Below, piece after piece: positions 16,870 to 25,687 of a stretch of 64,000 bases of DNA (position 1 is the first letter of the stretch; each line of letters opens with the position of its first letter). The DNA is taken from assembly GCA_038213435.1 (NCBI GenBank), contig JBBQTI010000018.1, positions 1 to 64,000 of the forward strand, in the 5' to 3' direction. The DNA comes from PALSA-610 sp038213435 (GTDB lineage Bacteria; Actinomycetota; Acidimicrobiia; IMCC26256; PALSA-610). The notes beneath the pieces were generated by a model. That model had not been told where the DNA came from. It did no database searches and saw nothing but the letters and a program-made list of their open reading frames with translations. The translations under genes were made by a program, and so were the position numbers.

Positions 16870-18555
16870 TCAACGCAGCAGGTTGGCGCGGTCGTTGGCC
16901 TCGAACTCGGCGCGTAGTTTGTTCGCGTCGGCCGCGGTGAAGGGCACGTAGGTATCGGTACGCGCGGCGCGCCAGAACAGCGGATCGGTCGTCTCCCAGC
17001 GTTCGGTGCGGAGTGGGCGCTTGTCGATCTTGTTCGTCGCGCCGACCGGGAGTGCCTCGACGACGCGCACGAAGCGCGGAGCCCACTTGGTGCCCAGGTC
17101 GTGCTGCTCGGCGAGGAAGGCCGCGAACGCGTCGGGATCGAACGTTGCCCCGGCCGCCATCTCGATTGCGATCATCACCTGATCGCCGGTCCGGCTGTCG
17201 GGCACCGCATATGCAGCGACGCCATCGGCTCCGGGGAACCGCGCCAGAATGCGTTCGATCGGCGCCGCCGCGAAGTTCTCTCCGTCGACGCGGATCCAGT
17301 CGGCGTTGCGTCCGGCGAACCAGAACACGCCTGCTTCGTCGCGGTAGCCGAGATCGCCCGACCAGTACCAGCCGTTGCGGGTTCGTTCCGCGTCGGCCTC
17401 AGGATTGTTGTAGTAACCCTCGAAGCGTGACGTCGCGTTGCGACTGACCAGCTCGCCGATCGCCTCGCCCGCGTTCAGCAGCTTGCCGTGCTCGTCGTAG
17501 CGCGCTCTCGGTTTCTCTTCGGTGGTCATCGGATCGAGGATCACGACATCGATGCCGTCGAGCGGCCGGCCGAGCGAACCCTTCGGCAAGTCCGGGTCGG
17601 GAATCATGATGATGGCGTTCTCGCTCGACCCGTAGCCCTCGATCACCGGCGTAGCGAAGCGCTTGCGAAACGCGCGCACGTCGGCGGGTGCGGTCTCGGG
17701 CCCGAGCACGTACTTGATCGAGTGATTGCGATCGTCTTCGGACTCCGGCGTCGAGAGAATGTGGTTGAGCGCGCGACCGACGGAGTTGAAGAACGTCACG
17801 CCGTAGCGCTGCGCGTCGGGCAGAAAGCCCGACGCCGAGAACCGGCGCCGCAGCGCGATCGCCGCGCCGGAACGCAGCGCGGGAAAGAGATTCGCGTTGA
17901 GCGCGTTGCCGTGGTAGAGGGGCATCGCACAATAGAGGACGTCGCTCGGCGTGAACCGCGAGTCGGCGACGGTACGCGCGGCCCGACCCTGCGACATTCG
18001 CACCGCCTTCGGCGCGCCCGTCGAACCGGAGGTGAACAGCAGCGCGAACAAGGTGTCCTCATCGACCCTCCACCGGAGCGAACCGCGGCCGCCGCGGACA
18101 ACCGCCCCGGAGGCGATCGCAAGGGCCTCCTCCCACGCCGGGCCGTCGACGTCGAGGATTCTCTCGGGTGGAAGGTCGAGCGCGATCGCGTCCAGCAATG
18201 GCCGCATGGAAGTGTCGGTGATGATCAACTGGCAGTCCGTGTGATTGATGTCGCGGGCGAGCTCAGCGCCGCGGCGCGTCGGATTGATGCCGACGATCAC
18301 GGCGCCCGCAAGCCCCGCGCCCGACAACAAGAAGATGAACTCAGGCACGTTCTCGAGCAACACGCCGACGTGAAACGGTCCGGGACGACGCTGTCGAACC
18401 AGCACATCGGCGCGTACGCGCGCCTCCACGACCACCTCGCGCCACGACCATCGTTGATCCTCGTACAAGAGCCCGTCCGTGTCGTCTTCCGCGCGACTCA
18501 GTATCAAGCCGGCCAATGTCGTGGGTGCGGGCGATTCCGCCGCAGGCATCGACAC
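16870..18555 (-). CDS. Acyl-CoA synthetase (FadD17-like, AMP-binding)
   Basis: The 561-residue adenylate-forming enzyme has the P-loop TSGSTGAPKAV (about 175-185), the YGSSENA adenine motif, the SGDLGYRDEAG hinge region and a C-terminal catalytic Lys near ATNKIDKRPL. It activates a carboxylic acid, probably a fatty or steroid side-chain acid, to its CoA thioester via an acyl-AMP. It follows the P450 gene by only 9 bases, so oxidation and CoA activation of the same substrate class are likely. Chain length is not readable. Confidence 0.88.
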   Translation of the reverse strand: MSMPAAESPAPTTLAGLILSRAEDDTDGLLYEDQRWSWREVVVEARVRADVLVRQRRPGPFHVGVLLENVPEFIFLLSGAGLAGAVIVGINPTRRGAELARDINHTDCQLIITDTSMRPLLDAIALDLPPERILDVDGPAWEEALAIASGAVVRGGRGSLRWRVDEDTLFALLFTSGSTGAPKAVRMSQGRAARTVADSRFTPSDVLYCAMPLYHGNALNANLFPALRSGAAIALRRRFSASGFLPDAQRYGVTFFNSVGRALNHILSTPESEDDRNHSIKYVLGPETAPADVRAFRKRFATPVIEGYGSSENAIIMIPDPDLPKGSLGRPLDGIDVVILDPMTTEEKPRARYDEHGKLLNAGEAIGELVSRNATSRFEGYYNNPEADAERTRNGWYWSGDLGYRDEAGVFWFAGRNADWIRVDGENFAAAPIERILARFPGADGVAAYAVPDSRTGDQVMIAIEMAAGATFDPDAFAAFLAEQHDLGTKWAPRFVRVVEALPVGATNKIDKRPLRTERWETTDPLFWRAARTDTYVPFTAADANKLRAEFEANDRANLLR

Positions 18556-18564
18556 TGCCGACCT

Positions 18565-19770
18565 CTACGCGTCCCACGCGAGGGGCATGGTGTCCATTCC
18601 GCGCACGAGACTCGACGCCACCCATCGCGGCTCGCCGGAGACGATGTAGTCGGGGTGCCGAGGCAAAAGCTCTTCGAACAGGATGCGCGTCTCCATGCGC
18701 GCCAGAGCCGCGCCGAGACACAGGTGCTCGCCGAAGCCGAACGCGAGATGCGGAGGGTTTGCCTCGCGTCGAATGTCGAAGACGTCTGCCGTCGGTCCGA
18801 ACGCGCTCTCGTCGCGATTGCCCGACGCGTAGAGCATCACGAGATAATCGAGCTTCTTCACCTCGACGCCACTGACAACGGTGTCCGCGGTCACGGTCCG
18901 AGCGAAGGCCTGAATCGGCGTGACCCAGCGCAAGCACTCCTCGACAGCAGACGGAATGAGCGTCGGATCGGCGACCATTTCGGCGCGCTGTCCGGCGTGC
19001 TCGAACAGCGCGAGAATTCCACCGGAGATCAACGTACGCGTCGTCTCGTTGCCGGCGACGAGGAGAGCCAGGAGGAAGATCAGCAGTTGATCTCGGTCGA
19101 GCGAACGACCGTCGACCTCCGCGCCGACGAGGAGCGACACGACGTCATCGCCGGGATTCGCTCTCTTCGCCGCGATGTGTTCCATCAGATACGTGAAGAG
19201 TTCTCCGGTCGCCTCGGCCGTTTCGGCGGGAGGCTTGTCCGTGGCTTCGATTGTCGCGTCGGACCAGCGCCGGAAGTCGGGCCGATCCCCGTCGGGAATG
19301 CCGAGCAGCTCCGCGATCACCATAAGCGGGAACGGTGCGGCGACGAGGTCGACGAAATCGAACACGCCGGAATCCGGGGTTCGATCGAGCACGGTACGTG
19401 CGAGTTCGCGAATGCGAGGTTCGAGGTTCGAGATGGCGCGCGGCGTGAACTCGCGATTCACGAGCTTGCGAAACCCGACGTGGTCGGGCGGATCCATGTG
19501 CAAGATCGACGGCGCCGACACAGGCGGTTCCGAAGTACGCATCGGATCGTTGACGAGGGCACCCATCGACGAGCAGAAGCGTGCGGGATCGCGACTGATC
19601 TCGCGGATGTCGTCGTACCGGGCGATCGTCAGCATTCCGGGTGCGAATTCGTGTACCGGGGCGTTGCGTCGCAGCTCGGCGAGTAGCTCGTAATAGTCCG
19701 GGCGCAGGTAGTAGCCGGGCACCGTCGGGTCAGCGGGCAGATCGTCCATGGGCACCTCGGTCGTCGACAT
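18565..19770 (-). CDS. Cytochrome P450
   Basis: The 401-residue soluble bacterial P450 has I-helix oxygen-activation motif AGNETT (239-244), ExxR EECLR (277-281) and the haem loop FGFGEHLCLG with axial Cys351. The substrate-side DPPDHVGFRKLV is typical of actinobacterial CYPs that hydroxylate terpenoids, steroids or fatty acids. It needs a ferredoxin and reductase, and none is encoded nearby. It sits in a three-gene minus-strand unit after the CrtC/AttH-like protein and before the acyl-CoA synthetase. Confidence 0.92.
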   Translation of the reverse strand: MSTTEVPMDDLPADPTVPGYYLRPDYYELLAELRRNAPVHEFAPGMLTIARYDDIREISRDPARFCSSMGALVNDPMRTSEPPVSAPSILHMDPPDHVGFRKLVNREFTPRAISNLEPRIRELARTVLDRTPDSGVFDFVDLVAAPFPLMVIAELLGIPDGDRPDFRRWSDATIEATDKPPAETAEATGELFTYLMEHIAAKRANPGDDVVSLLVGAEVDGRSLDRDQLLIFLLALLVAGNETTRTLISGGILALFEHAGQRAEMVADPTLIPSAVEECLRWVTPIQAFARTVTADTVVSGVEVKKLDYLVMLYASGNRDESAFGPTADVFDIRREANPPHLAFGFGEHLCLGAALARMETRILFEELLPRHPDYIVSGEPRWVASSLVRGMDTMPLAWDA

Positions 19771-19807
19771 GGCGGGTATCAGAGTCTTCGCTCGTACATT
19801 GCGTCAC

Positions 19808-20992
19808 TCACATGAACGACGACTGCGCGTCGAGTCCCAGGTCGGGGTGCGGACCGGCGACGATGCTCTGCAGATTGCCGACACCGACCCCGCCTCCAAC
19901 GGGATCGTCGATCCGCACGATGCAGTCGCGCAGTTGATGCAGCCGGCGCGCCTCCTCGAACGTCGAACAATCGGAGATGTACTCGCCGTCCAGATGTTGT
20001 GGACCGCGCCACTCGCCGTGCCAGTGGCCGTCGAAGCCGAAGTACAACCCCGCGCCGAGGTGAAAGCCAGTGGCCGACAGCGCGGTGATCGTCATCTCGC
20101 GCGCCGTAGCGTCACTCATCGTGGCGTGCAACACGCCCCCGCGCAGGCGACGATTCACCGGGTCTACGTCGAGCTCTGGAACGAGTGCCGCGTACGTCTC
20201 GCGTCGCCCGTTTGCGTGTTCGAAGCCGCCCTGCAGCTCGATGCGTTGCCAGCCGTCGGCGGCGTGGCGTTGGTAGTAGGTGTGAAGGCCGTAGCGCGAG
20301 CCGTCCGGACGGGTCATGAGGATCGGCGACCAGATGACCGTCGTGGAGACGTTCGCCGGGACGGGCACGGGCGCGAGGTCGGCGCCGGGCACACCGACCT
20401 GATACCGGACCCCCCACGAGTGATCACGGGTGGACACCCAGGTCGCGTCGGCGAAGTCGATACGCGCGCCGTCGACGTGGACCCAACCATGTGCCGTGCC
20501 GATGTGGTGGTAGCGCGCGATGTCCGCGTCGATGCGACGTCCGTCGCGGGCGCGGTGTACCTCGTGGTTCTCGAGGACTGCCGGGACGACGCCCTCGAAG
20601 ACCCACTCGAAGGAGATGGGTTGCGCGTTGTTGGAATCGAGCGCGAACCGAATGCGACGCATGGGCTCGAGCACGTCGTAGCGGATCGGCCCGACCGCGG
20701 CCGTGTCAGCATCGGCGCCGAGCTCGCGGCTGGCGCGCACAGTCCACTGTTCGGTGCCGCGCGATACGCCGGCGTATGCATCCATGACGCCGCGGTTCGG
20801 GTACTTGCCGAGTCCGAAGCCGAGCGAGAGCGAGCCGTCGTTCGCGCCGGCCATCGCGCAGATTTTCTCGGTCCAGGATCGATCCGATTGCGAGACGGTC
20901 GCGAACGTGTCGACGATCTGGTGTGCGAGCCCCTCGTCGAGGGGACCGAGCAGACCGAGGCCGGTCACGAATCGACAACTACCGTCATGCAT
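19808..20992 (-). CDS. CrtC/AttH-like beta-barrel protein (DUF7064-type), unknown function
   Basis: The protein is about 394 residues from ATG 20992. It is rich in beta strands with conserved patches SLSLGFGLGKYPNRG, RDHSWGVRYQVG, YGLHTYYQRH and the C-terminal FDGHWHGEW. The RDHSWG motif is typical of the hydroxyneurosporene-synthase/AttH lipocalin-like superfamily. In actinobacteria such genes commonly sit beside aminoglycoside-phosphotransferase-like genes, as here (24-base divergent gap). It may bind or hydrate a lipid or terpenoid handled by the neighbouring P450. A longer frame to 21208 overlaps the divergent gene and is rejected. Family placement is tentative. Confidence 0.6.
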   Translation of the reverse strand: MHDGSCRFVTGLGLLGPLDEGLAHQIVDTFATVSQSDRSWTEKICAMAGANDGSLSLGFGLGKYPNRGVMDAYAGVSRGTEQWTVRASRELGADADTAAVGPIRYDVLEPMRRIRFALDSNNAQPISFEWVFEGVVPAVLENHEVHRARDGRRIDADIARYHHIGTAHGWVHVDGARIDFADATWVSTRDHSWGVRYQVGVPGADLAPVPVPANVSTTVIWSPILMTRPDGSRYGLHTYYQRHAADGWQRIELQGGFEHANGRRETYAALVPELDVDPVNRRLRGGVLHATMSDATAREMTITALSATGFHLGAGLYFGFDGHWHGEWRGPQHLDGEYISDCSTFEEARRLHQLRDCIVRIDDPVGGGVGVGNLQSIVAGPHPDLGLDAQSSFM

Positions 20993-21016
20993 GCAACTGT
21001 ACGTGGGAGGTTCGGC

Positions 21017-22069
21017 ATGGCGCTCCTCAAACATCGCGATCCGCTGGTCGTCGGCGCCGCGCTCGCGCGTTGGATGGCCGCGCGCGCCGGGGTACACGAC
21101 GTGCGCGTCATCAACGCGGAGCATCCGTCCGTCGGGTACTCGAGCGAGACCGTCCTTGTCGACCTCGCGTGGTCGGGGGCTGGTGATGAAAGGGGCGAAC
21201 AAACCCATGAGCTCGTCGTGCGCCTCGCGCCGCCGACGGTCGGCCTGTTTCCTGATTACGACCTGCCGCGCCAGACCATCGCGCAGATCGCGGCGGCCAC
21301 GGCCGGCGTTGCCGTGGCGTCACCGGAATTTGTTTCCGACGCTCAATGGCTCGGCGCTCCGTTCGTCGTGATGCCGCGGGTACGCGGCCACATCATCGGT
21401 GAGGTCGCGGTCTCCGACCCATGGCTGAGAACGCTCACCGAGCAGCAGCGCGCGCAGGTGCACGAGAGCTTCGTCGCGGCAGTGGCGGCGACGCATCGCG
21501 CCGACCTCGCGACCGCGGCCGGGATTCCCGTGCGAAGTAACGAGGCCGAGCTCGATTTCTGGGTGTACTACCTCGACTGGTCGAGCGGCGGCACGCCGAT
21601 TCCCGCCCTCGTCGACGCGCTCGAATGGTGTCGCGCACGCCGACCCGCTCTCGAATCCGAACCCGTCCTGCTCTGGGGTGACGTTCGGCTCGGCAATGTG
21701 ATCTTCGGCGACGATCTGGTGGCACGTGCCGTACTCGACTGGGACATGACGTCGATCGGAGCGCGCGAGCACGACGTGGCATGGTTCACCACGCTCGAAT
21801 CCACGATGCGGTCACTTCTCGGCAGCCACCTCGCCGGATTCCCCGACCGCGATGGAACGATCGCGCAGTACGAGTCGCTCAGTGGGCACACTCTCCAGGA
21901 TTTCGGGTGGTACGAGATCCTGGCGTTGATCCGCAGCACCGCGATCCTGGCGAGAATCGGCTACCTGCACCGAGACGCAGGATTGCCCAGCCCGTTGCCG
22001 ATCGAGGACAACCCGCTCCTCGATTTGCTGGCCGCGCGTCTCGCGTCGGCCGACGGTACAGCCGGCTGA
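21017..22069 (+). CDS. APH-like phosphotransferase / kinase
   Basis: The 350-residue protein starts at ATG 21017, 6 bases after GGGAGG. The aminoglycoside-phosphotransferase fold is shown by the Brenner motif WGDVRLGNVIF and the metal-binding VLDWDMTSIG, with an N-lobe containing VGYSSETVLVDL. In lipid-degrading actinobacteria these proteins often act on small alcohols or CoA-linked intermediates rather than antibiotics. The very short divergent gap to the CrtC/AttH-like gene suggests common regulation. Substrate unknown. Confidence 0.82.
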   Translation: MALLKHRDPLVVGAALARWMAARAGVHDVRVINAEHPSVGYSSETVLVDLAWSGAGDERGEQTHELVVRLAPPTVGLFPDYDLPRQTIAQIAAATAGVAVASPEFVSDAQWLGAPFVVMPRVRGHIIGEVAVSDPWLRTLTEQQRAQVHESFVAAVAATHRADLATAAGIPVRSNEAELDFWVYYLDWSSGGTPIPALVDALEWCRARRPALESEPVLLWGDVRLGNVIFGDDLVARAVLDWDMTSIGAREHDVAWFTTLESTMRSLLGSHLAGFPDRDGTIAQYESLSGHTLQDFGWYEILALIRSTAILARIGYLHRDAGLPSPLPIEDNPLLDLLAARLASADGTAG

Positions 22070-22125
22070 CGCGCGCGATCACGCCCGATCGCGGCGGACC
22101 ATGGATAGTCGCCTAGCTTTTCGCC

Positions 22126-23007
22126 ATGCCGTTGGCCATCACGTCGCTGGACGACTTCGGAACGTGGGCGCGCGGCAACGGACTCGAAATCCTCTTGCTG
22201 ACTGTCGGCTCGATCCTGCTGGCGCGGTTCGTGGGCTGGTTCGGAGCGAAGGTGACCGAGCGCATCGACGCTCAGGATCGCAGCAGCGACGCGTTGGTGC
22301 GTTCCGAAGCGGCCAAGCACCGCCACTCTCTCACGCAGGTCATCACGTGGACGGCAATCGTGCTCATCTACGCCGTCACCGGGGTACTCGTACTCGAGCG
22401 ACTTGGTGTCCCGCTCGCCAGCCTGATCGCGCCCGCCACCGTCGCCGGAGTTGCCCTCGGCTTCGGAGCTCAACGGGTGGTCCAAGACATCCTCGCCGGT
22501 TTCTTCATCATCACCGAACGCCAATACGGGTTCGGGGACCTCATCCGCATCTCCAGCCTGGGCTCGACGACGGGAGTGACCGGCACGGTCGAGGACGTCA
22601 CGCTTCGCATCACCCGCATGCGTACCGGCGACGGGGAAGTCGTGATCATCCCGAACGGCCAGATCAACCAGGTCACCAACCTGTCACGCGACTGGGCGCG
22701 GGCCGTCGTCGACGTGCCGCTGCCGACCACCGCCGACATCCATCGGGTGAACTCCGTTCTGCAGTCCGTCGGTGAAGATGTCTACGCGGATCCATCACTT
22801 CGCCCGCTCATGCTCGACGCACCGATCGTGATGGGCGTCGAGAGCATCGACGTCGAAAGATTCAGCGTGCGTGTCGTCGCCCGCACCCTTCCGGGCAAAC
22901 AGTTTGCCGTCGGTCGAGAGCTGCGCGCTCGCATCGCCACCGCTCTCCGGGAAGAGGGGATCTCCCTGCCCGCAGAGCTCGAGACCGGCGCGACGCGCCC
23001 GACGTGA
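22126..23007 (+). CDS. MscS-type mechanosensitive ion channel
   Basis: The 293-residue protein has three predicted helices (GLEILLLTVGSILLARFVGW, VITWTAIVLIYAVTGVLVL and the pore-lining TM3 with VAGVALGFGAQRVVQDILAG), then the beta domain GFGDLIRISS, VEDVTLRITRMRTGDGEVVI and the alpha/beta C-domain. It should open under membrane tension to release solutes during osmotic downshock. It overlaps the next small gene by TGATG. Confidence 0.9.
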   Translation: MPLAITSLDDFGTWARGNGLEILLLTVGSILLARFVGWFGAKVTERIDAQDRSSDALVRSEAAKHRHSLTQVITWTAIVLIYAVTGVLVLERLGVPLASLIAPATVAGVALGFGAQRVVQDILAGFFIITERQYGFGDLIRISSLGSTTGVTGTVEDVTLRITRMRTGDGEVVIIPNGQINQVTNLSRDWARAVVDVPLPTTADIHRVNSVLQSVGEDVYADPSLRPLMLDAPIVMGVESIDVERFSVRVVARTLPGKQFAVGRELRARIATALREEGISLPAELETGATRPT

Positions 23008-23387
23008 TGCGCCGCCTTCGCATCCGCACTTCCACAGCCGTGTTGTGTGCCATCTTCGCGGCCACGCTCGTCGCGTACATCCTCGTTCGTCCCGCGTCAG
23101 TGCCGCGTTACAACGCCGTGCCGCCCGCCTCGCCGACCACCACCGCGCCGACGACACCCGCTCGCGCGACCACACCGCCAACGACCACTGCGCCTCGGAG
23201 GTCGACATCGACTTCGTCCACGACGACCTCGAGCACAACGGCCTCGACCACCACGACCTCGCGCACATCGACTTCGTCCACACCGAGCTCGCGCACACCA
23301 ACCTCGCGCACGGGAACCTCGTCTACGTTCACACCGGGCGGGCCGACGACCTCGTCGATCCCCGGGACAACGACAACGACCCGGTGA
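23007..23387 (+). CDS. Small secreted or membrane-anchored Thr/Ser/Pro-rich protein
   Basis: The protein has about 126 residues with an N-terminal signal/anchor helix (TAVLCAIFAATLVAYILV). The rest is low-complexity Thr, Ser and Pro, which suits a cell-wall-spanning or glycosylated stalk. No folded domain follows before the stop. The start overlaps the end of the MscS gene (TGATG), so it is translationally coupled. The opposite strand shows an acidic Val-rich frame that is a shadow of the ACG/ACC repeats. Confidence 0.5.
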   Translation: MRRLRIRTSTAVLCAIFAATLVAYILVRPASVPRYNAVPPASPTTTAPTTPARATTPPTTTAPRRSTSTSSTTTSSTTASTTTTSRTSTSSTPSSRTPTSRTGTSSTFTPGGPTTSSIPGTTTTTR

Positions 23388-23479
23388 TCAGAGACGATCG
23401 ATGCCGAGTGCGTGAAGCAAACCATTCCGGAATTCGTCCGCTATCACCCGCGCTAGCACCCGCGCTAGCAGGTGCGTCG

Positions 23480-23670
23480 CGGATTCAGTGACGCGATCGA
23501 GGGTGGCTCGTCCGCGTTTGGCCTTGGTGATGATGTCGTCGACGGTCTTGGTCCACACGAACGTTTTGGGGGTCGTGGTTCCACTGTGATGCCCACACGT
23601 CGATCGCATCCTCGAGCTGACGGGTGGAGGTGAAGCTTGAGCGCATGCGCGAGCACTTCTCCAAGACGGC
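23480..23670 (-). mobile_element. IS630-family transposase C-terminal remnant (frameshifted)
   Basis: On the minus strand one frame reads FTSTRQLEDAIDVWASQWN and, after a C5 run at 23568-23572, the next frame reads PKTFVWTKTVDDIITKAKRG. Joined across one surplus C this matches the end of IS630-type DDE transposases, which read (WN.DPKPFVWTKTADEIL). Nothing of the catalytic core or the terminal inverted repeats is visible, so this is a dead fragment of about 60 codons. A short duplication of ACCCGCGCTAGC at about 23448-23472 lies at its 3' side. Confidence 0.7.
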
Positions 23671-23710
23671 GGGCCGATGAGTGGCGGGCTCATGCGCCGG
23701 ATCAGCAGCG

Positions 23711-24592
23711 TCACTGCCCGCACTGTTCGTGCGGTGCTTGTCGAATGAGCAGCCGATCGATAGACGTCTGAACGAAGCCGGCGCCGAGGTAGAGGTTGCG
23801 GGCGGCATCGGTCTCGAAGCCGACCTTCAGGCGGCGTGCGCCTTTGCGTGCGAGCCGATCGAGGCCGTTCGTCAGCAACATGCGGGCGAGTCCGCGTCGC
23901 TGGTATTCGTCCTCGACGCGCATCGGTTCTAGGAGTCCGACCAGCGTCGTGTGGTCGAACCAGAACAACGCGTAGCCGGCAACCCTGCCATCCGCGTCCT
24001 CGACCGCTAGATCGAGCGTCGGATCGTACAGCGAGCAATGTCGCAGCCGCGGCTCGACCAGTTCACCGTTGCGAGCAATCATCGGGTGCGGACGATCCGC
24101 GCGTGTCACGCGATCGACGATCGCGAACCCATCGACCTGCGCAACCGGCGGGCGCTGGTCGGCGTCCATCCATGAAGTGCCCGACAATTCGCCGGTCATC
24201 GCGAATCCACTCTGGATGGCCAGGCCCGCCAGCGGCGCGTTGTCCTCGCACACGAGCACTTCGAGTGCCTCGCCCCGATGTCCAGCGGTGGCTTCCAACG
24301 TCGCGGCCCAGACGTCGTCCTCGTCGACGATCGACGGTACGGCGAAGACGTCTGCTTGCCAGGTGTCGCCCCAGGCAGTCAGCCCTGCGGCCGCCACCGG
24401 GCCGACCTCGTCGAACCAGACCGGGAGCACCAGCTCGTCGGTGGCCCGGGGGCGGCGCCACCACCACTGCACGTCGGCGGCCTCCCACATGCCGCGGAGC
24501 GGATCAGCCAGGCGAGCGCGCTGCAGGACCGTGGTCGTCGCGTTCAGCCGCCCGAGACCCCGCAGCAGCTCGCGTCGCACGACCACGTTCAT
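23711..24592 (-). CDS. GNAT-family acetyltransferase
   Basis: The 293-residue protein has a C-terminal GNAT domain with LLEPMRVEDEYQRRGLARML (acetyl-CoA pyrophosphate-binding EYQRRGLA) and KVGFETDAARNLYLGAGF. The N-terminal half is a second, degenerate GNAT-like domain (LEVLVCEDNAPLAGLAIQSGF). Tandem GNATs of this sort acetylate small amines or protein N-termini; the substrate cannot be told. It lies between the transposase remnant and the diguanylate cyclase gene; the 147-base gap to the latter holds nothing I recognise. Confidence 0.82.
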   Translation of the reverse strand: MNVVVRRELLRGLGRLNATTTVLQRARLADPLRGMWEAADVQWWWRRPRATDELVLPVWFDEVGPVAAAGLTAWGDTWQADVFAVPSIVDEDDVWAATLEATAGHRGEALEVLVCEDNAPLAGLAIQSGFAMTGELSGTSWMDADQRPPVAQVDGFAIVDRVTRADRPHPMIARNGELVEPRLRHCSLYDPTLDLAVEDADGRVAGYALFWFDHTTLVGLLEPMRVEDEYQRRGLARMLLTNGLDRLARKGARRLKVGFETDAARNLYLGAGFVQTSIDRLLIRQAPHEQCGQ

Positions 24593-24739
24593 CGAACGTA
24601 GCGGCTACTCGCCGATTTCAACGACACACCGCTGGCTCTAGTTCCCATTGACGTCGTTCAGGCCGGTGAACTGCGTCGCCGAAACGTCGTTCAACATCGC
24701 GCTCGAAGCGAGGAAGTATCTCTAATGGCGGCGTACCCG

Positions 24740-25687
24740 TCAGCGGACGTTGGGCGTGATTCCGCTCTGTTCGCCACCTGTGACCCGGTTGCGACCGGCG
24801 GCTTTGGCTTGGTAAAGCGCGCCGTCGGCGCGCGCAAGCACCGCGGCGGGCGTGTCGAGTAGTTCGTGCTGCCATGCGGAGACGCCAACGCTGATCGTGA
24901 CCATTGGGCCGGCACGGCTGGCGCGGTGCGGTATCGCGAGTACTTCGACTGCACCGCGAATTCTTTCCAGTACGACCATCGCTTGCGGTAGCGACTGGCC
25001 CGCGAGGACGATGAGGAATTCCTCGCCTCCGTATCGGTAAGCGGAGTCTCCGGTGCGGCTCTCGTGGTTCAGCACCGCGCCGATCTTTCGAAGCGCATCG
25101 TCGCCGGCTTGGTGGCCGTAGGTGTCGTTGAACTGTTTGAAGTCGTCGATATCGCAGATGCCGACGCAGTAGGCGTGTCCGTATCGGACCGCGCGGTCGT
25201 GCATCGCTTCGAGGTCCTCGTGCAAACGGAGGCGGTTGCCGAGCCCGGTGAGTGCATCAGTGCGGGCCTGTGCCGTCAGTTCGGCGTGGAGTCGGTCGAG
25301 CTCCTTGTGTAGTTCGGTCACACGCTTCGCGGCGACGAGCCGAGCGCGCACGTCGAACGGCGAGATCGGTTTCGTGAGGTAGTCGTCCGCGCCGGCTTCC
25401 ATGCCTTCGAGAACGTTTTCGTGCTCGCCCAGGGCGGTGGCGAGGATCACATAGGTGTAGCCGTCCGCCTCGTGTAGCCGTACGCGGCGACACAGCTCGG
25501 GTCCGTTGAGCCCGGGCATCATCCAGTCGGTGATCAGTACGTCGGGTTGTTGTTCCTGGAAGATTCGCCAGGCCTCGTCGCCGTCGGCCGCGACGCGACA
25601 CTCATGGTTGAGCCGCTCGACCGTCGCACGCAGCACCATCCGGCAGCTTGCGTCGTCGTCGGCGATGAGCACTCGTAGTTCGTTCAT
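24740..25687 (-). CDS. Response regulator diguanylate cyclase (REC-GGDEF)
   Basis: The 315-residue protein has an N-terminal receiver with acidic pocket DDD (10-12), phosphoacceptor Asp54 (TDWMMPG) and Lys in YLTKPIS. It is followed by a GGDEF domain with an intact GGEEF active site (220-224). RTGD (211-214) lies exactly five residues before it, which is the product-inhibition I-site. It should make cyclic di-GMP when phosphorylated. It overlaps the end of the hybrid kinase gene by four bases (25684-25687), so the kinase phosphorelay is its obvious input. Confidence 0.93.
   Translation of the reverse strand: MNELRVLIADDDASCRMVLRATVERLNHECRVAADGDEAWRIFQEQQPDVLITDWMMPGLNGPELCRRVRLHEADGYTYVILATALGEHENVLEGMEAGADDYLTKPISPFDVRARLVAAKRVTELHKELDRLHAELTAQARTDALTGLGNRLRLHEDLEAMHDRAVRYGHAYCVGICDIDDFKQFNDTYGHQAGDDALRKIGAVLNHESRTGDSAYRYGGEEFLIVLAGQSLPQAMVVLERIRGAVEVLAIPHRASRAGPMVTISVGVSAWQHELLDTPAAVLARADGALYQAKAAGRNRVTGGEQSGITPNVR

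Noticed and set aside
23108..23425. Acidic Val/Asp/Glu-rich frame on the minus strand
   Set aside because: It is the mirror of the Thr/Ser-rich low-complexity gene on the plus strand.
24600..24739. Possible small gene or attachment site between GNAT and cyclase genes
   Set aside because: Only two short direct copies of ACGTCGTTCA are present. No coding frame with support and no tRNA-like end.
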